64,000 nt of DNA from Leptospira tipperaryensis (GCF_001729245.1 NZ_CP015217.1:3814001-3878000); one strand, 5' to 3'; counted from the first letter of the stretch, positions 11,177 through 22,210 are shown. Notes: generated by a model from the sequence alone, not told the origin. Numbers and translations are program-made.

Positions 11177-11867
11177 TTTTGAAGCCGGCAAAAATTCTCA
11201 ACGTATTACTTCCTGAGCGAATCCAATAGAGAATTATAAAAAAATAATATTCTTACCGCAGCTCGCGACGAGAATTTCTAACGCGGCACCAAACGAATCG
11301 AATGCTTTTTAATAAAAATAGAATCAACCCGTTGAAATCGACCTCGCCCATTATTTAGCCACGACAAAACCGATCTTTGACCAAGTTATGACTTCAATCG
11401 TCGACACTTGAGCCCTTAGCGTTTTGTTCTCGATTTGAGAATATAAAATTTTCTTTCAAACATTCGGATTCAATTTGTTCACAATCGAAACCGAAGATTC
11501 GATATTCCCATAAACAAATCTTTTTGTTTTGAAAATTCTGTCCTTATTTTTCCACAAAGAGCACATAACGTAAATTTTGCAGAGAATTAAACCGAATTCG
11601 TATTAAAATAAAACCTCGAAGAGGCTGATATCGTGGCAATACTTTGTCATTTTTCGATGTCGCTTAATAATCAGAGCTCGGAAAGAATATCGAATTGATA
11701 TCTTGCAAGGGCATAGTCAACCTGGTAGCACAAGCTTACGGTCGATAAACTCGATTGGACCGCCTGTATTCCTGTTTGGCAAGGATATCATCTGAAGTGA
11801 AATCAAGTGAAAACGTTGCCGATGATTATGCTAAAAACAAATCCATCATGAAACGAGTGTACAGGTT
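11177..11867. other. Gene-poor stretch of about 690 bp, possibly decayed coding sequence
   Basis: No complete gene is visible. One plus-strand frame is open from about 11607 to 11790 and reads protein-like (KEYRIDILQGHSQPGSTSL), but it has no good start. An adjacent frame continues with SSENVADDYAKNKSIMKRV before a stop near 11880. Two short frames reading on from each other could be the remains of a frameshifted gene; no family was recognised. Confidence 0.35.
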
Positions 11868-12311
11868 TTGTCAGACAATATAAGCAAGAAAGAATTTCAA
11901 GATTCCATATCAGCAAAAAAATCAAATTTCTATCCGAATCATCCCCTCGAAAATGAGATAGAAACAAAGGTCGAAGAATTAAAAAACCTCGTCTCTCAAT
12001 TTCACGAGCTCAAACCATTTTTAGAAGAATTAACTTCTCTCCCCTGGAAAGAATATGAAGAAAAGCTTTCACAAGATTATCTCAACAAATTTACTTTTGT
12101 AAAAGAAGAATCGATTGAACAAGAAAACTTTTTAGAATCGGAAGAGGACGAACGATTTTCGATTCGAGAACCAAATCAAATTCTAACAAAAGCAAAAGAC
12201 TCACTCGGTTTGGGAAACGAAGCCTATGCCGCATTGAGCAATTATGTTTCCAATCGAATCGCGCTCGCGATGCAAAAGGGAGTATCGATCGCCTTAAAGA
12301 AGAATCTGTAA
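11868..12311 (+). CDS. Hypothetical acidic, helical protein
   Basis: The 147-residue product is rich in Glu, Lys and Ser, with heptad-like leucines around residues 28-60 that suggest a short coiled coil. It ends with a better-ordered segment SLGLGNEAYAALSNYVSNRIALAM. There is no signal peptide, membrane helix or recognised domain. The only start that fits is the TTG at 11868; the AGG just before it is too close to be a normal ribosome-binding site, so the start is uncertain. The gene stands alone between two long gaps. Confidence 0.5.
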   Translation: MSDNISKKEFQDSISAKKSNFYPNHPLENEIETKVEELKNLVSQFHELKPFLEELTSLPWKEYEEKLSQDYLNKFTFVKEESIEQENFLESEEDERFSIREPNQILTKAKDSLGLGNEAYAALSNYVSNRIALAMQKGVSIALKKNL

Positions 12312-12531
12312 TTCAAATTCTTAAAAATCAAATCGGATCCATTATATCCAAAGAAAGGAAACATTCTCGCGACTGTTTCCAAATAGGGAATGGCTCAAGA
12401 AAAGTCAAAATCCAAAATTCTTATCGATCGAGAATACTTCCGGAATTATCCCAATTTTATCCATCTATAATCCAAGAAGAATAATTCGGATTAAAACTGA
12501 AATAATTGAAAATCTCTCTGTTATACTTCGC

Positions 12532-13500
12532 ATGAAGTTCCTACAAATTATGATTCTCTTTTATTCCCCTATTCTCTTCTCTTTTAACTGCAAACATACG
12601 AAGGATCCAATTCCTTTTCTTTTTCTTCTGGGCGCCATTCAAGCAAACGAGTTTCAAAATATAATCTCCGGACCTGTCCCGATAGATCAAGAAAGCGAAC
12701 TTACAAATTATAAAGTTCAAATATTCAATTCTACTCAGAATATCATCATTACAGGATACTTTTCAAAACCGAGCGGATTGGGTAAATTCCCACTCATCGT
12801 AATGATGCATGGGTGCGGGGGCGCTTATTCTTTCAACGATCCGACGAGAGGAGTCGCATCTCTTTTTACCGAATGGGCGGGACGCGGAAAAAATCTAGGA
12901 TACGCCACTTTACTCCTCGATAGTTTTACTCCGAGAAACGCGGAACAAAATCAATGCGGGAACGGCTCGGGTGTAGGAACTTCCGAGGTTACGGATCGCC
13001 CGACGGATGCATACGCTGCATTGGATTACGTGAGAAGATCCGCGATCATCTTAAATGAGAGAATTGTTTTACTTGGTTGGTCGCATGGGGGAAGCAGCGT
13101 CATCTCGACTGTGGATACAAATTCTACACTTCAGTACCGAGTGAAATATCCAAGGCCATTCAAAGGGGTGATTTCCTATTATCCCGGTTGCGGATTGAAC
13201 AGCGCTTTTGGAGGAATTTCTACGAGCACATATCTGCCTTATACACATATTAAAATTCTCGCGGCTGGGCTCGATCCTCTTTATACGGGCGGTTATTGCG
13301 ACGACAGAGTCACCCGAGCACAAACGTTAGGCGCAAGCGCCGGAACTAACAATTCGATTGCGATCACGGTATATCCGAATACACATCACAGCTTTGATCA
13401 AGCAAAGGTCGTAAATGATCAATTTGACGCCAACGATGTAAACGCCAAACCTCTTGCAGATCAAGAGGCGGTCGATTTCTTTCAATTGCATAACCCTTGA
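12532..13500 (+). CDS. Exported dienelactone-hydrolase-like alpha/beta hydrolase, probable lipoprotein
   Basis: The 322-residue protein starts with a hydrophobic signal ending FSFNC, so C20 is a likely lipidation site. The hydrolase core shows the oxyanion-hole motif MMHGCGG near 92-97, the nucleophile elbow GWSHG with S184, an acid at about D248 (GLDP) and the histidine in HHSFD (285-286). Spacing and motifs resemble the dienelactone hydrolase family, but the substrate is unknown. There is no obvious Shine-Dalgarno. The first codons of the gene coincide with a repeat-B-like stretch GTTCCTACAAATTATG (12537-12552). It is a single-gene unit. Confidence 0.85.
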   Translation: MKFLQIMILFYSPILFSFNCKHTKDPIPFLFLLGAIQANEFQNIISGPVPIDQESELTNYKVQIFNSTQNIIITGYFSKPSGLGKFPLIVMMHGCGGAYSFNDPTRGVASLFTEWAGRGKNLGYATLLLDSFTPRNAEQNQCGNGSGVGTSEVTDRPTDAYAALDYVRRSAIILNERIVLLGWSHGGSSVISTVDTNSTLQYRVKYPRPFKGVISYYPGCGLNSAFGGISTSTYLPYTHIKILAAGLDPLYTGGYCDDRVTRAQTLGASAGTNNSIAITVYPNTHHSFDQAKVVNDQFDANDVNAKPLADQEAVDFFQLHNP

Positions 13501-13610
13501 GAATTTTTAAAATTAAAAACGAATTCGAAAAAAATAATTTCATTTTTTTAAAAAAGCTAACAATACATTCTAAAATCTGAATATTACAAACTTAGACAGA
13601 GGTTAAAAGT

Positions 13611-14495
13611 GTGATAAAACGAGAACTCATTTTTCGAGACGAAACATCCGATAAATTTTGGAATTTAGAATCCTCCGGACTTTCTTTTACCGTTACTTTC
13701 GGAAAAACAGGAACCGCAGGACAAACACAGACAAAAACTTTCGATTCGGAAGACAAATGTCGGAAGGAAGCGGAAAAATTGATAACCGAAAAACTCAAGA
13801 AAGGATACAAAGAAAACACTTCCGTCGATTTTCTTTCGGAATGGAAGTCCACACTCAATTCTAAACCTCCGAAAGAAGCGTTCTTGCATCATTTTTCTTT
13901 TCTAATCGAAGCGGAAGAGGATAAAGAAATTCTTAAAAAACTCTCCGAAAACCTGATCTCATTTTCTTTGAATGAGAAAGAGAACGCTCTGATCGCTGAA
14001 ATCAAAATCGAACATCTTAAAAATGAAAATGCGGAACTGATCTGTCATCCTCCGTTTACAAAAATTCCCGAAAAAGGATTACCGAAGAGTTATGTAAAAA
14101 CGGTAAAGGTTCACAATGGAATTTATTTCGAAGACTTAGGCGGAGGTTCGATCGGTTTCTTTGGATTAGACGAAAAAGGAAAAATCAACGCTGGAGGTTG
14201 GGAACCGGAGGCAATCGAAGAAGGTGATAACGAAGAATTCTTAGAAGCGTTAGAAAACAAAGAGCTTTCCGTGGAAGACGCACCTTGTATAATCGAATTT
14301 GGTCAAAACTGGATTTTAAGCGATCCCCTAAAAAAGACAATTCACAAAGAGCCAGCCTATTTGTTTGTGTCTCATGAAGACTGCGAAGTAGTAACTATCA
14401 AAAAAGCAAATCAGTTTCTTTTTGGTCCGATTCTTTTACGAGTTCTTGCGCAAAGAATTCTCGATATCGAATTCTTTTCGGAAATTTATTCGTAA
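13611..14495 (+). CDS. WGR-domain protein with a possible SMI1/SUKH-like C-terminal domain
   Basis: Residues 1-70 match the WGR domain seen in PARP and MolR-type proteins ([29 protein letters not shown]). The second half (about 140-290) contains [30 protein letters not shown], which recalls SMI1/KNR4 (SUKH) proteins, a group that includes many toxin-immunity proteins. This second assignment is tentative. The protein is cytoplasmic, with no signal peptide. The GTG start has AGAGG 8 nt upstream. Confidence 0.75.
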   Translation: MIKRELIFRDETSDKFWNLESSGLSFTVTFGKTGTAGQTQTKTFDSEDKCRKEAEKLITEKLKKGYKENTSVDFLSEWKSTLNSKPPKEAFLHHFSFLIEAEEDKEILKKLSENLISFSLNEKENALIAEIKIEHLKNENAELICHPPFTKIPEKGLPKSYVKTVKVHNGIYFEDLGGGSIGFFGLDEKGKINAGGWEPEAIEEGDNEEFLEALENKELSVEDAPCIIEFGQNWILSDPLKKTIHKEPAYLFVSHEDCEVVTIKKANQFLFGPILLRVLAQRILDIEFFSEIYS

Positions 14496-14671
14496 TAAAG
14501 ATCCGAGTTCCGTTCGAAATGTATTTTGTGCTTTGTATTTTAGGGAAAAAGAGTTTAACGTTCTATTTTGTTTTTTGCAAAAGAAGATGTTATTTTAAAT
14601 TTTCGGATTGAGATAAAAGAGCCCTCTTTAAAAAATTTGAGTGTGAAAAAACGATGACTATAAATTCTACT

Positions 14672-14722
14672 CGGAACGAACTTCAGTTCGGCTTCAAGAT
14701 TTTTTTTCGAAAAAGTTTTGCG
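14672..14722 (+). repeat. Diverged member of dispersed repeat A
   Basis: The palindrome CGAACT-TC-AGTTCG (14677-14690) is followed by GCTTCAAG, a run of eight Ts, then TCGAAAAAGTTTTGCGTC. The order of elements is that of repeat A, but the palindrome core differs. Confidence 0.45.
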
Positions 14723-14769
14723 TCATCAACGGTCGACCGAATGCATTTTCCATTGATCAGGAGTATATT

Positions 14770-15378
14770 ATGAAAACAGAATTTTCCATTCGAATCGTGG
14801 AAATGGATCCGGAAGCAGGATTTACGGGTCATCTCGTATTGGTTCCCTTGAAAGATCTAACTCCCTTTTCGATCAGTGAAGCCGTCGTTACCTGGACGAG
14901 AATTCTTAAAAACGCGGAAGACTTTGTATTCTCCGATCCCATTTTCGAGGACTCGGATCCATGGTTTGGTTTCGGAGTAACGATAGAAGATCGAGTGCTC
15001 GACGAACAAGGATTATTCTCTCAAATTTTAGGATCGGATTCTTTAATTGAAACTTCCGTTTCGGAATACATAGAAGCTTTGATTCAATTTAACGAAGAGA
15101 ACGACGACGAAGGACTTGCTACTCACGAAGAATTGGAAACGGGAACCTACGCAATACTTTGGCTTCTTCAGAGAAGCTTAAAATATCTACCTCTTTACAT
15201 CCGATATCTAAATTCTTTAGACCTGGACCATACCGTGGCTCAGTTAGACGTTTTGTTTCAACTTGCAAAACAGTATTCTCCCGCCGAGTTGGGGTCGCTC
15301 AAAAAATTTGCAAAAGAAAAAGATGCGCAACTCTTAAACGATTGGTTGGAAGCGAATCGCGTTTGGACGGAACAATAA
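14770..15378 (+). CDS. Hypothetical acidic cytoplasmic protein
   Basis: The protein has 202 residues and no signal peptide or membrane segment. The N-terminal half is beta-rich (FSIRIVEMDPEAGFTGHLVLVPL, DPWFGFGVTIED). The C-terminal half is mostly helical, with RSLKYLPLYIRYLNSLDLDHTV. I do not recognise a family. AGGAG lies 8 nt before the ATG. It stands with other accessory-looking single genes (ankyrin, WGR). Confidence 0.7.
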   Translation: MKTEFSIRIVEMDPEAGFTGHLVLVPLKDLTPFSISEAVVTWTRILKNAEDFVFSDPIFEDSDPWFGFGVTIEDRVLDEQGLFSQILGSDSLIETSVSEYIEALIQFNEENDDEGLATHEELETGTYAILWLLQRSLKYLPLYIRYLNSLDLDHTVAQLDVLFQLAKQYSPAELGSLKKFAKEKDAQLLNDWLEANRVWTEQ

Positions 15379-15495
15379 AAAATCCTACGATCGAGAGAAT
15401 TTATCTAAGGAAGCCATTGGATCCGAAATCGAATTCAGGAATCTCGGTTTTGGAAAAGAATTGAATTGTCAAAAGCTATTTTCATTCTATAGAAT

Positions 15496-15912
15496 ATGGA
15501 ACAGAAAGATTATAGTGACGAGGTTCGGCTTCATCGATCCAAATTGATTCGTTTTTTACTATTTGTCGCGGGTTCCATTTCCTTGGCCTTGGGAATCATT
15601 GGGGTCTTTACTCCGATTCTTCCGACTACGCCGTTTTTACTCTTGTCTGCGGCTTGTTACGCAAGAGCCTCTCATCGATTTTACAATTGGCTTATGAACA
15701 ATCGATATTTCGGATCTTATATCCGTGACTGGAGAATTCATAAGATGATTCCGCTTCGTGCCAAGATCATCGCGATTTCTATGATCTTTATAACGATGGG
15801 AACTACTGTTTTCTTTTTCATTCCGATCCTGGCCGTGAAAATTCTTGTTTCACTGATCGGAATTTTGGTTGTTCTTTATTTGATTCGAATTCCGACAAAA
15901 CGTGAAAGTTGA
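15496..15912 (+). CDS. DUF454 (YbaN-like) inner-membrane protein
   Basis: The 138-residue protein matches the DUF454/YbaN family: GIIGVFTPILPTTPFLLLSAACYARAS followed by FYNWLMNNRYFGSYIRDW. There are three to four membrane helices (about 19-36, 40-58, 91-110 and 113-130). The function of the family is unknown. It appears to be monocistronic. Confidence 0.9.
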   Translation: MEQKDYSDEVRLHRSKLIRFLLFVAGSISLALGIIGVFTPILPTTPFLLLSAACYARASHRFYNWLMNNRYFGSYIRDWRIHKMIPLRAKIIAISMIFITMGTTVFFFIPILAVKILVSLIGILVVLYLIRIPTKRES

Positions 15913-15927
15913 AGTTTAAGAAAATTC

Positions 15928-16231
15928 ATTGTCGGAATTCCGATAGGAAATCGCTCTTATTTATCGTTGCGTGAAATACGAATCTGTGATAAAGGAAAGT
16001 TTCCGAGTTTTTCCCGCCGCCTCTCCCCTCCACCCAAGTTCAGGGTGGGGCGCGCGAACTTGCACGGTAGAATTGTCGGAGTTACGACAAGAAACCGATC
16101 TTATTTATCGTTGCGTGAAATACGAATCTGTGATATAGGAAAATCTCCGAGTTTTTTCCGCCACCCGCCCCTCCACCCAAGTTCAGGGTGGGGCGCGCGA
16201 ACTTTCACGGTAGAATTGTCGGAGTTACGAC
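15928..16231. repeat. Tandem direct repeat, two 144-bp units plus a partial third
   Basis: Unit 1 is 15955-16098 and unit 2 begins at 16099 and ends near 16231; they are almost identical. A partial left unit (15928-15954) matches the end of the full unit. Each unit contains the hairpin CCACCC-aagttca-GGGTGG, the GC-rich GGGCGCGCGAACTT, and a palindromic GTCGGAGTTACGAC-type element. The array fills most of the 337-bp gap between the DUF454 gene and the convergent TPR gene. No protein-coding function is apparent. Confidence 0.9.
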
Positions 16232-16249
16232 GAAGGGGAAAGCCGTCTT

Positions 16250-17314
16250 TCAATACGGAGATCGAGAAGGAAACATGTGGAAAACTTTCGAGTCGTTTTC
16301 CTTGAGGAGCTCCGCGATGTCCAAAGCTTCTTGGACCTTTCTTCTTTTATCAGGTTCTTCTTGTAACCAAGAGGTCACAAAGGATTCCAATCTTCTATAA
16401 TCTTTGATAAAAGAAAGGGAGCGTATGTATTCGATCTTATCTTCTTCTTCCGCGATTCTAAACTGAACTACTTGTTGATACGTCGCCGCGGCCGCGCGAT
16501 AATTCCCGGTATTGTAATAGGCGTGCGCCAGAAATCGTTTTTCCTGAAACGGAAGTTCTCCGTAAAGATTGTAAATCTTAATCGCTTTTCTATAGTTCTG
16601 ATGAATGTCCATTACAAGTCTTGCATGGATAAGCATAAATTCTCTGGATTGAAATCCGTCTTTTACAAATTCAACACACTGGGAATACGCGTCCGCCTTG
16701 TTCCCCAAAAGAAAATTAGATTTTAAAAGAAGAAGTTTGGCCGCTCTAAAATTCGGTTTTAACTCGATCGCCCTTTCCGCTTCCGCTTTTGCACGAAGAT
16801 AATTTCCGGTCTCAAAATAAGCGAGAGCAAGATTGATTCTATAGAATGGATTGTAATTGGATAATTCCACCGCTTTCTGAAAATACTCTAAGGACCTCGG
16901 CCATTTGTTTCTCTGAACAAAGATCATTCCTAATTGATAGTAAGACGGGTCGTGTCCCGGTTGAATCTGAATCGCTCTCAGAAGAGAATTCTTTGCTTGA
17001 GGGTAACGACCCTGCGCATAGAGATAAGAACCTTTGAGGTAGTGATATTCTACCGTATTCTCGTCTAACTTCTTGATTCTTTCTATATTAACGGAAGCTC
17101 TTGCGAGATTGTTTGCTCGAATCAGATTGACCGTCTCCGTATTGAGAGCGGTGATTAGAACCCTTCTCCTGGCAGCGTCCGTCGGAGATCCGGAGGAATT
17201 CTCCAAGTTCGGACTCGGAGAAACATTTCCCGGCAGATTTTCATCTTCATCATCCGCAAAAAGAATTCCGAAAAAACAAATCGTGAGGAAGAGAAAAAGG
17301 AAAAGACGTTTCAT
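16250..17314 (-). CDS. Exported TPR-repeat protein
   Basis: This 354-residue protein begins with a signal peptide (MKRLFLFLFLTICFFGILFADD). It carries at least five tetratricopeptide repeats between about 75 and 320, for example DPSYYQLGMIFVQRNKWPRSLEYFQKAVEL and PFYRINLALAYFETGNYLRAKAEAERAIEL. It is probably periplasmic, where TPRs act as binding scaffolds. It follows the small lipoprotein gene by 31 bp on the same strand, so the two are likely co-transcribed. The 3' end is 19 bp from the tandem repeat. Confidence 0.88.
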   Translation of the reverse strand: MKRLFLFLFLTICFFGILFADDEDENLPGNVSPSPNLENSSGSPTDAARRRVLITALNTETVNLIRANNLARASVNIERIKKLDENTVEYHYLKGSYLYAQGRYPQAKNSLLRAIQIQPGHDPSYYQLGMIFVQRNKWPRSLEYFQKAVELSNYNPFYRINLALAYFETGNYLRAKAEAERAIELKPNFRAAKLLLLKSNFLLGNKADAYSQCVEFVKDGFQSREFMLIHARLVMDIHQNYRKAIKIYNLYGELPFQEKRFLAHAYYNTGNYRAAAATYQQVVQFRIAEEEDKIEYIRSLSFIKDYRRLESFVTSWLQEEPDKRRKVQEALDIAELLKENDSKVFHMFPSRSPY

Positions 17315-17345
17315 ATTTTTTTAATGGAGAAGATATCGAACCGAC

Positions 17346-17705
17346 TCAGTTCTTTTCAAAAAATTCTACGTTATCTTCTTTCTTGTTTAGAAGTTGAAGT
17401 TCCTTTTCATTGACTTTCAGAATTCTATATTCCAAATCAAAGGCGAGGTCCGCCAGATTAAAATGAATATCATCGTCTTTCATTTTATAAGTAAGATGAA
17501 AGGTATCATACTTCGCGAGACCGTCCGGAAGAATGAGAAGATGACTTCCCTTTCCCTTGTCCGGATCCTTACATTCTCCCTTTTCAGGACAATTTTTAAC
17601 CTTTACCCAATCTCCCAAAATCAGCTCCTCCTTCTTTTTACAAGAAGAGAAGAGAATCAAAGCGAGAGTTAGAATGAGAGCGATTTTTTTCATAGATTCA
17701 AACAT
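17346..17705 (-). CDS. Small lipoprotein
   Basis: The best start is the ATG at 17705, because AAGGA lies 9 nt upstream; the product then has 119 residues. The signal MFESMKKIALILTLALILFSSC has a lipobox ending at C22, followed by a lysine-rich tether. The mature part contains two cysteines (VKNCPEKGEC) and beta-rich segments, and looks like a small ligand-binding barrel or stability sensor. No family was recognised. It is the first gene of a pair with the TPR gene. Confidence 0.8.
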   Translation of the reverse strand: MFESMKKIALILTLALILFSSCKKKEELILGDWVKVKNCPEKGECKDPDKGKGSHLLILPDGLAKYDTFHLTYKMKDDDIHFNLADLAFDLEYRILKVNEKELQLLNKKEDNVEFFEKN

Positions 17706-17800
17706 AGAGATCCGTCCTTGCTTGTCCAATGAAAATCGGAGCCAAAGAAACGGAAGAAAACGTCGGTTTTAATAAGAAAGGGGAAAAGGAAAGGGAAGAA

Positions 17801-18091
17801 TCACTGATGATCGATGTATTCTTTTAAGTTCAGGACCTCGAACGTATTTAGGAGGTCGGGATGGATCGCGCTGATTGTGCAGGAAATCCCTTCCGATCTC
17901 GCATTTTTTAAAAACCAAACTAGAGAACTGATGGAAATAGAATTCATTACGGGGATATCCCCGAGATTCAAAATGATGTATTTCGGTTTTTTTGCGATCG
18001 CGTCCATGAGCATGGTCCGAAACGCATAATAGTCATTAAAGAGAATGGTGAGATCCGGTGTAATTTCTACTGTTTCTGAATTATCTGACAT
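17801..18091 (-). CDS. STAS-domain anti-sigma factor antagonist
   Basis: This is a SpoIIAA-like protein of 96 residues counted from the ATG at 18091; an upstream in-frame ATG at 18127 would add 12 residues. The fold is visible as LTILFNDYYAFRTML, PKYIILNLGDIPVMNSISISSLVWFLKNA and CTISAIHPDLLNTFEVLNL. The serines in NSISISS lie where antagonists of this class are phosphorylated. It probably takes part in a partner-switch controlling a sigma factor or a motility output. It is divergent from flgB, with about 125 bp between them. Confidence 0.85.
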   Translation of the reverse strand: MSDNSETVEITPDLTILFNDYYAFRTMLMDAIAKKPKYIILNLGDIPVMNSISISSLVWFLKNARSEGISCTISAIHPDLLNTFEVLNLKEYIDHQ

Positions 18092-18216
18092 TTTGATATT
18101 CGCTTTCAAGTTTTCCAGCGCCCTCATACACTTTCGGACGAAAAAACTTTTCTAAGTAAAAAAAATCTCTCGTGGAAAACGCAAATTCAACCGATTTTTT
18201 TGAGGGGAGAGAAATA

Positions 18217-18648
18217 ATGTTTGAGAAAACCCATTTCATGAAAACCCAGGATTTACTGGAAAGAGGAATGAATAGTTCCGTTTTGAAGAGAAAAGTAATT
18301 TCAGACAATATTGCAAACGCGGACGTTCCTCATTTTAAGAGATCCGAAGTGATATTCGAATCGATGATCAAAAGAGCGATCGAATCCGAAAAAATCGAGG
18401 CCGTCAAAGAGGTTCCTACCCAAATTTCCGACGACCGCCACATTTCATTCTTCAAACCCTTGGATTATCGGGAAGTAAGTCCAAAGGCAAATATCGATTA
18501 CCTGACAACCATGAGAGCCGACGGTAACAACGTGGACGTTGAGAAAGAGGTCGTAGAAGCATCCAATTCCCAGATGCAATATATGATGATGTCAGAGAGA
18601 ATCAATCAGAACTACAGAGATCTCAAACAAGTCATGAGAATGGCTTAA
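18217..18648 (+). CDS. flgB: Flagellar basal-body rod protein FlgB
   Basis: FlgB is a proximal rod subunit of the periplasmic flagellum. From the ATG at 18217 the product has 143 residues. That start is chosen because GAGGGGAG lies 7 nt upstream and MFEKTHFMKTQDLLERGM is the usual N-terminus; a longer frame from 18172 is unlikely. The rod motif SVLKRKVISDNIANADVPHFKRSEVIFE is clear. First gene of flgB-flgC-fliE. Confidence 0.94.
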   Translation: MFEKTHFMKTQDLLERGMNSSVLKRKVISDNIANADVPHFKRSEVIFESMIKRAIESEKIEAVKEVPTQISDDRHISFFKPLDYREVSPKANIDYLTTMRADGNNVDVEKEVVEASNSQMQYMMMSERINQNYRDLKQVMRMA

Positions 18649-18712
18649 GAATCGGATTTAATTTCTTGAATTTATACTAATGAGACATAATTTTACCGTT
18701 TAGGAAGTAGCC

Positions 18713-19174
18713 ATGGGACTTTTTTCATCAATTAACATTTCCGCAACAGGCTTATCCGCACAGAGATTGCGAATGGATGTGATTTCCAACAACATCGCAA
18801 ACTCGACAACCACGAGAAATACAAATGGGGACGGCCCTTTCCGAAGAGACCGAGTCGTGATGACTCCGGTCAATCTAAGAACCCGATGGAATAGTCCAGT
18901 ATATCCGTTCGGAGTTTCTCCGGGAGAAGGAAAAGGTGTTAAGGTGATGAAGATCGAAAAGGATATGACTCCTCTTCGTTTGGTTTACGACCCGACTCAC
19001 CCGGACTCGATTCAGATCGGACCGAAAAAAGGATACGTGGAAATGCCGAACGTGAATATCGTCACCGAGATGACTGATATGATCTCGGCTTCCAGGTCTT
19101 ATGAAGCAAACGTACAGATGATAAACGGATCCAAAGCGATGTTTAACAAAGCGCTGGAAATAGGTAGGGCATAA
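18713..19174 (+). CDS. flgC: Flagellar basal-body rod protein FlgC
   Basis: FlgC is a proximal rod subunit. The N-terminal rod motif is SINISATGLSAQRLRMDVISNNIANSTT. The C-terminal motif GYVEMPNVNIVTEMTDMISASRSYEANVQMINGSKAMFNKALEIG is complete. The 153-residue length is normal. AGGAAG precedes the ATG. fliE follows after 2 bp. Confidence 0.96.
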   Translation: MGLFSSINISATGLSAQRLRMDVISNNIANSTTTRNTNGDGPFRRDRVVMTPVNLRTRWNSPVYPFGVSPGEGKGVKVMKIEKDMTPLRLVYDPTHPDSIQIGPKKGYVEMPNVNIVTEMTDMISASRSYEANVQMINGSKAMFNKALEIGRA

Positions 19175-19176
19175 TC

Positions 19177-19560
19177 ATGGAAATCAATTCTAATTCTTCA
19201 CTCTGGTATACTTATAATTCCGGTTATAACGGTGGAAAGGCTCATCCTCTGACTCCGAAAGGAGACAAAGTAAACGTCTTCACGACGGAAGATAGACATT
19301 ACAAAGATGTAAAGCAGCCGGTCTCTCCTGATTACGTCGCCGAAAGTTTTTCGGAAGCGATGAAGAATGCGATGACTTCGGTAAACGATCTTCAAGTAGA
19401 AGCGGACGAGCTGACTCAGAAGATGGTCTTTGATCCGAATTCAGTAGACGCTCACGAAGTTATGATCGCATCCGAAAAAGCGAGAGTCGCTCTTACGTTC
19501 ACAAAGACGATCGCTGATGGAGTGGTTCGCGCTTACAGAGAATTAACTTCTCTGAGATAA
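19177..19560 (+). CDS. fliE: Flagellar hook-basal body complex protein FliE
   Basis: FliE links the MS ring to the rod. The C-terminal part is typical: AESFSEAMKNAMTSVNDLQVEADELTQKMV, DAHEVMIASEKARVALTFTKTIADGVVRAYRELTSL. At 127 residues it is slightly longer than usual because of a serine/asparagine/lysine-rich N-terminal tail. It is the last gene of the operon here; fliF and fliG do not follow. Confidence 0.95.
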   Translation: MEINSNSSLWYTYNSGYNGGKAHPLTPKGDKVNVFTTEDRHYKDVKQPVSPDYVAESFSEAMKNAMTSVNDLQVEADELTQKMVFDPNSVDAHEVMIASEKARVALTFTKTIADGVVRAYRELTSLR

Positions 19561-19631
19561 GATTTTTTTAAAATGATAGAACGGCATTCTAGGCCGTTTC
19601 CGAATGAAAACGTTTTTCCTTTCTAAAAATC

Positions 19632-19655
19632 CTTTCTATACAAGTTTATAGAAAG
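19632..19655. terminator. AT-rich hairpin between fliE and the convergent gene
   Basis: CTTTCTATA (19632-19640) pairs with TATAGAAAG (19647-19655) across a 6-nt loop. On the minus strand it is followed by a T run, so it may terminate the gene at 19808-20470. Its role for fliE is unclear; a second small hairpin AACGGC/GCCGTT lies at 19580-19598. Confidence 0.4.
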
Positions 19656-19807
19656 AATTTTAGAATCCATTTCCGTTCTTTTAAGAACTTTGGAAATCGA
19701 AGAAAGTTTTACATTCTTATCCGATTCGAACCAAGTCCGATGGTAAAAAACCGACTTCTGAAATACATTGGAAATCGCTTTAATCGTTTCTGCGACAGAC
19801 ATTCAGT

Positions 19808-20470
19808 TTAATTCGAAAGTTCCCTTTTCATTGTTCTTTGAACGGATTTTTGATTTTCTTCGAACGCATCGGAAACGATTAAAACGATTTCCTCATAGTC
19901 TTCTTCGGGAATCGAGGAATCGTTTCGAATTTCTACACAGATTTTCTCGGCAAAAGATGAGATGGAATCAGTCTCAATCAAGTATTCTTCCAAGCCTTCG
20001 CTTAACATTTCGCCGAGCTGATCAGAACCGAATTGTCCCCGGAAACTTCTTGCCGCGGCAAGAGATAATATCTCCTCACACCAACCCCATCTTTTTATCA
20101 ACTCTTGAATATCGTCGCTTTGATAAACTTCGTGATCCAGATCGTTCGTTCGCAGAAAGTCGATATATTCTTTTACATAGATTTTGTCAAAAAGGGCTAA
20201 GGCCATGACGGCGTGCGTCCCCGCGTGTTCTTCTTCCGAAGACCAGAGAATCGGACCTTTTCGGTTGTGATCGATAATTTTTCGAATATAACCTAATATC
20301 GGTTTCTGAAGCTCAACGTGTTTAAGTGCCTGGATATAAAAGTCTCTTTCCGCTAAAAATGGTCTTTCGGAATTCGTCGATGTATCTCGGACCGGAAAAA
20401 AGTTTTCCGACTTTGTTACGAATTTATCGATAATTTCCTGAAGAATCTTCGGATCGAATTCCAAATTCAT
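19808..20470 (-). CDS. Hypothetical cytoplasmic protein
   Basis: The 220-residue acidic protein has no signal peptide. Helical segments predominate, with phrases such as ILWSSEEEHAGTHAVMALALFDKIYVKEYIDFLRTNDLDHEVYQ and IKRWGWCEEILSLAAARSFRGQFG. No family was recognised. The gene is separated from the upstream P83/100-like gene by a strong terminator, so it needs its own promoter. Confidence 0.7.
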   Translation of the reverse strand: MNLEFDPKILQEIIDKFVTKSENFFPVRDTSTNSERPFLAERDFYIQALKHVELQKPILGYIRKIIDHNRKGPILWSSEEEHAGTHAVMALALFDKIYVKEYIDFLRTNDLDHEVYQSDDIQELIKRWGWCEEILSLAAARSFRGQFGSDQLGEMLSEGLEEYLIETDSISSFAEKICVEIRNDSSIPEEDYEEIVLIVSDAFEENQKSVQRTMKRELSN

Positions 20471-20483
20471 AAATCCTTAAAAT

Positions 20484-20514
20484 AAAAAACCGGGATAAGG
20501 GCTCCCGGTTTTTT
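20484..20514 (-). terminator. Strong hairpin terminator after the P83/100-like gene
   Basis: A perfect 11-bp stem AAAAAACCGGG (20484-20494)/CCCGGTTTTTT (20504-20514) with a 9-nt loop lies 22 bp beyond the stop of the upstream gene. It is symmetrical and could act in both directions. Confidence 0.9.
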
Positions 20515-20536
20515 AAACCTATTGAAAAGGTCGGAA

Positions 20537-22210
<1,674 letters not shown>

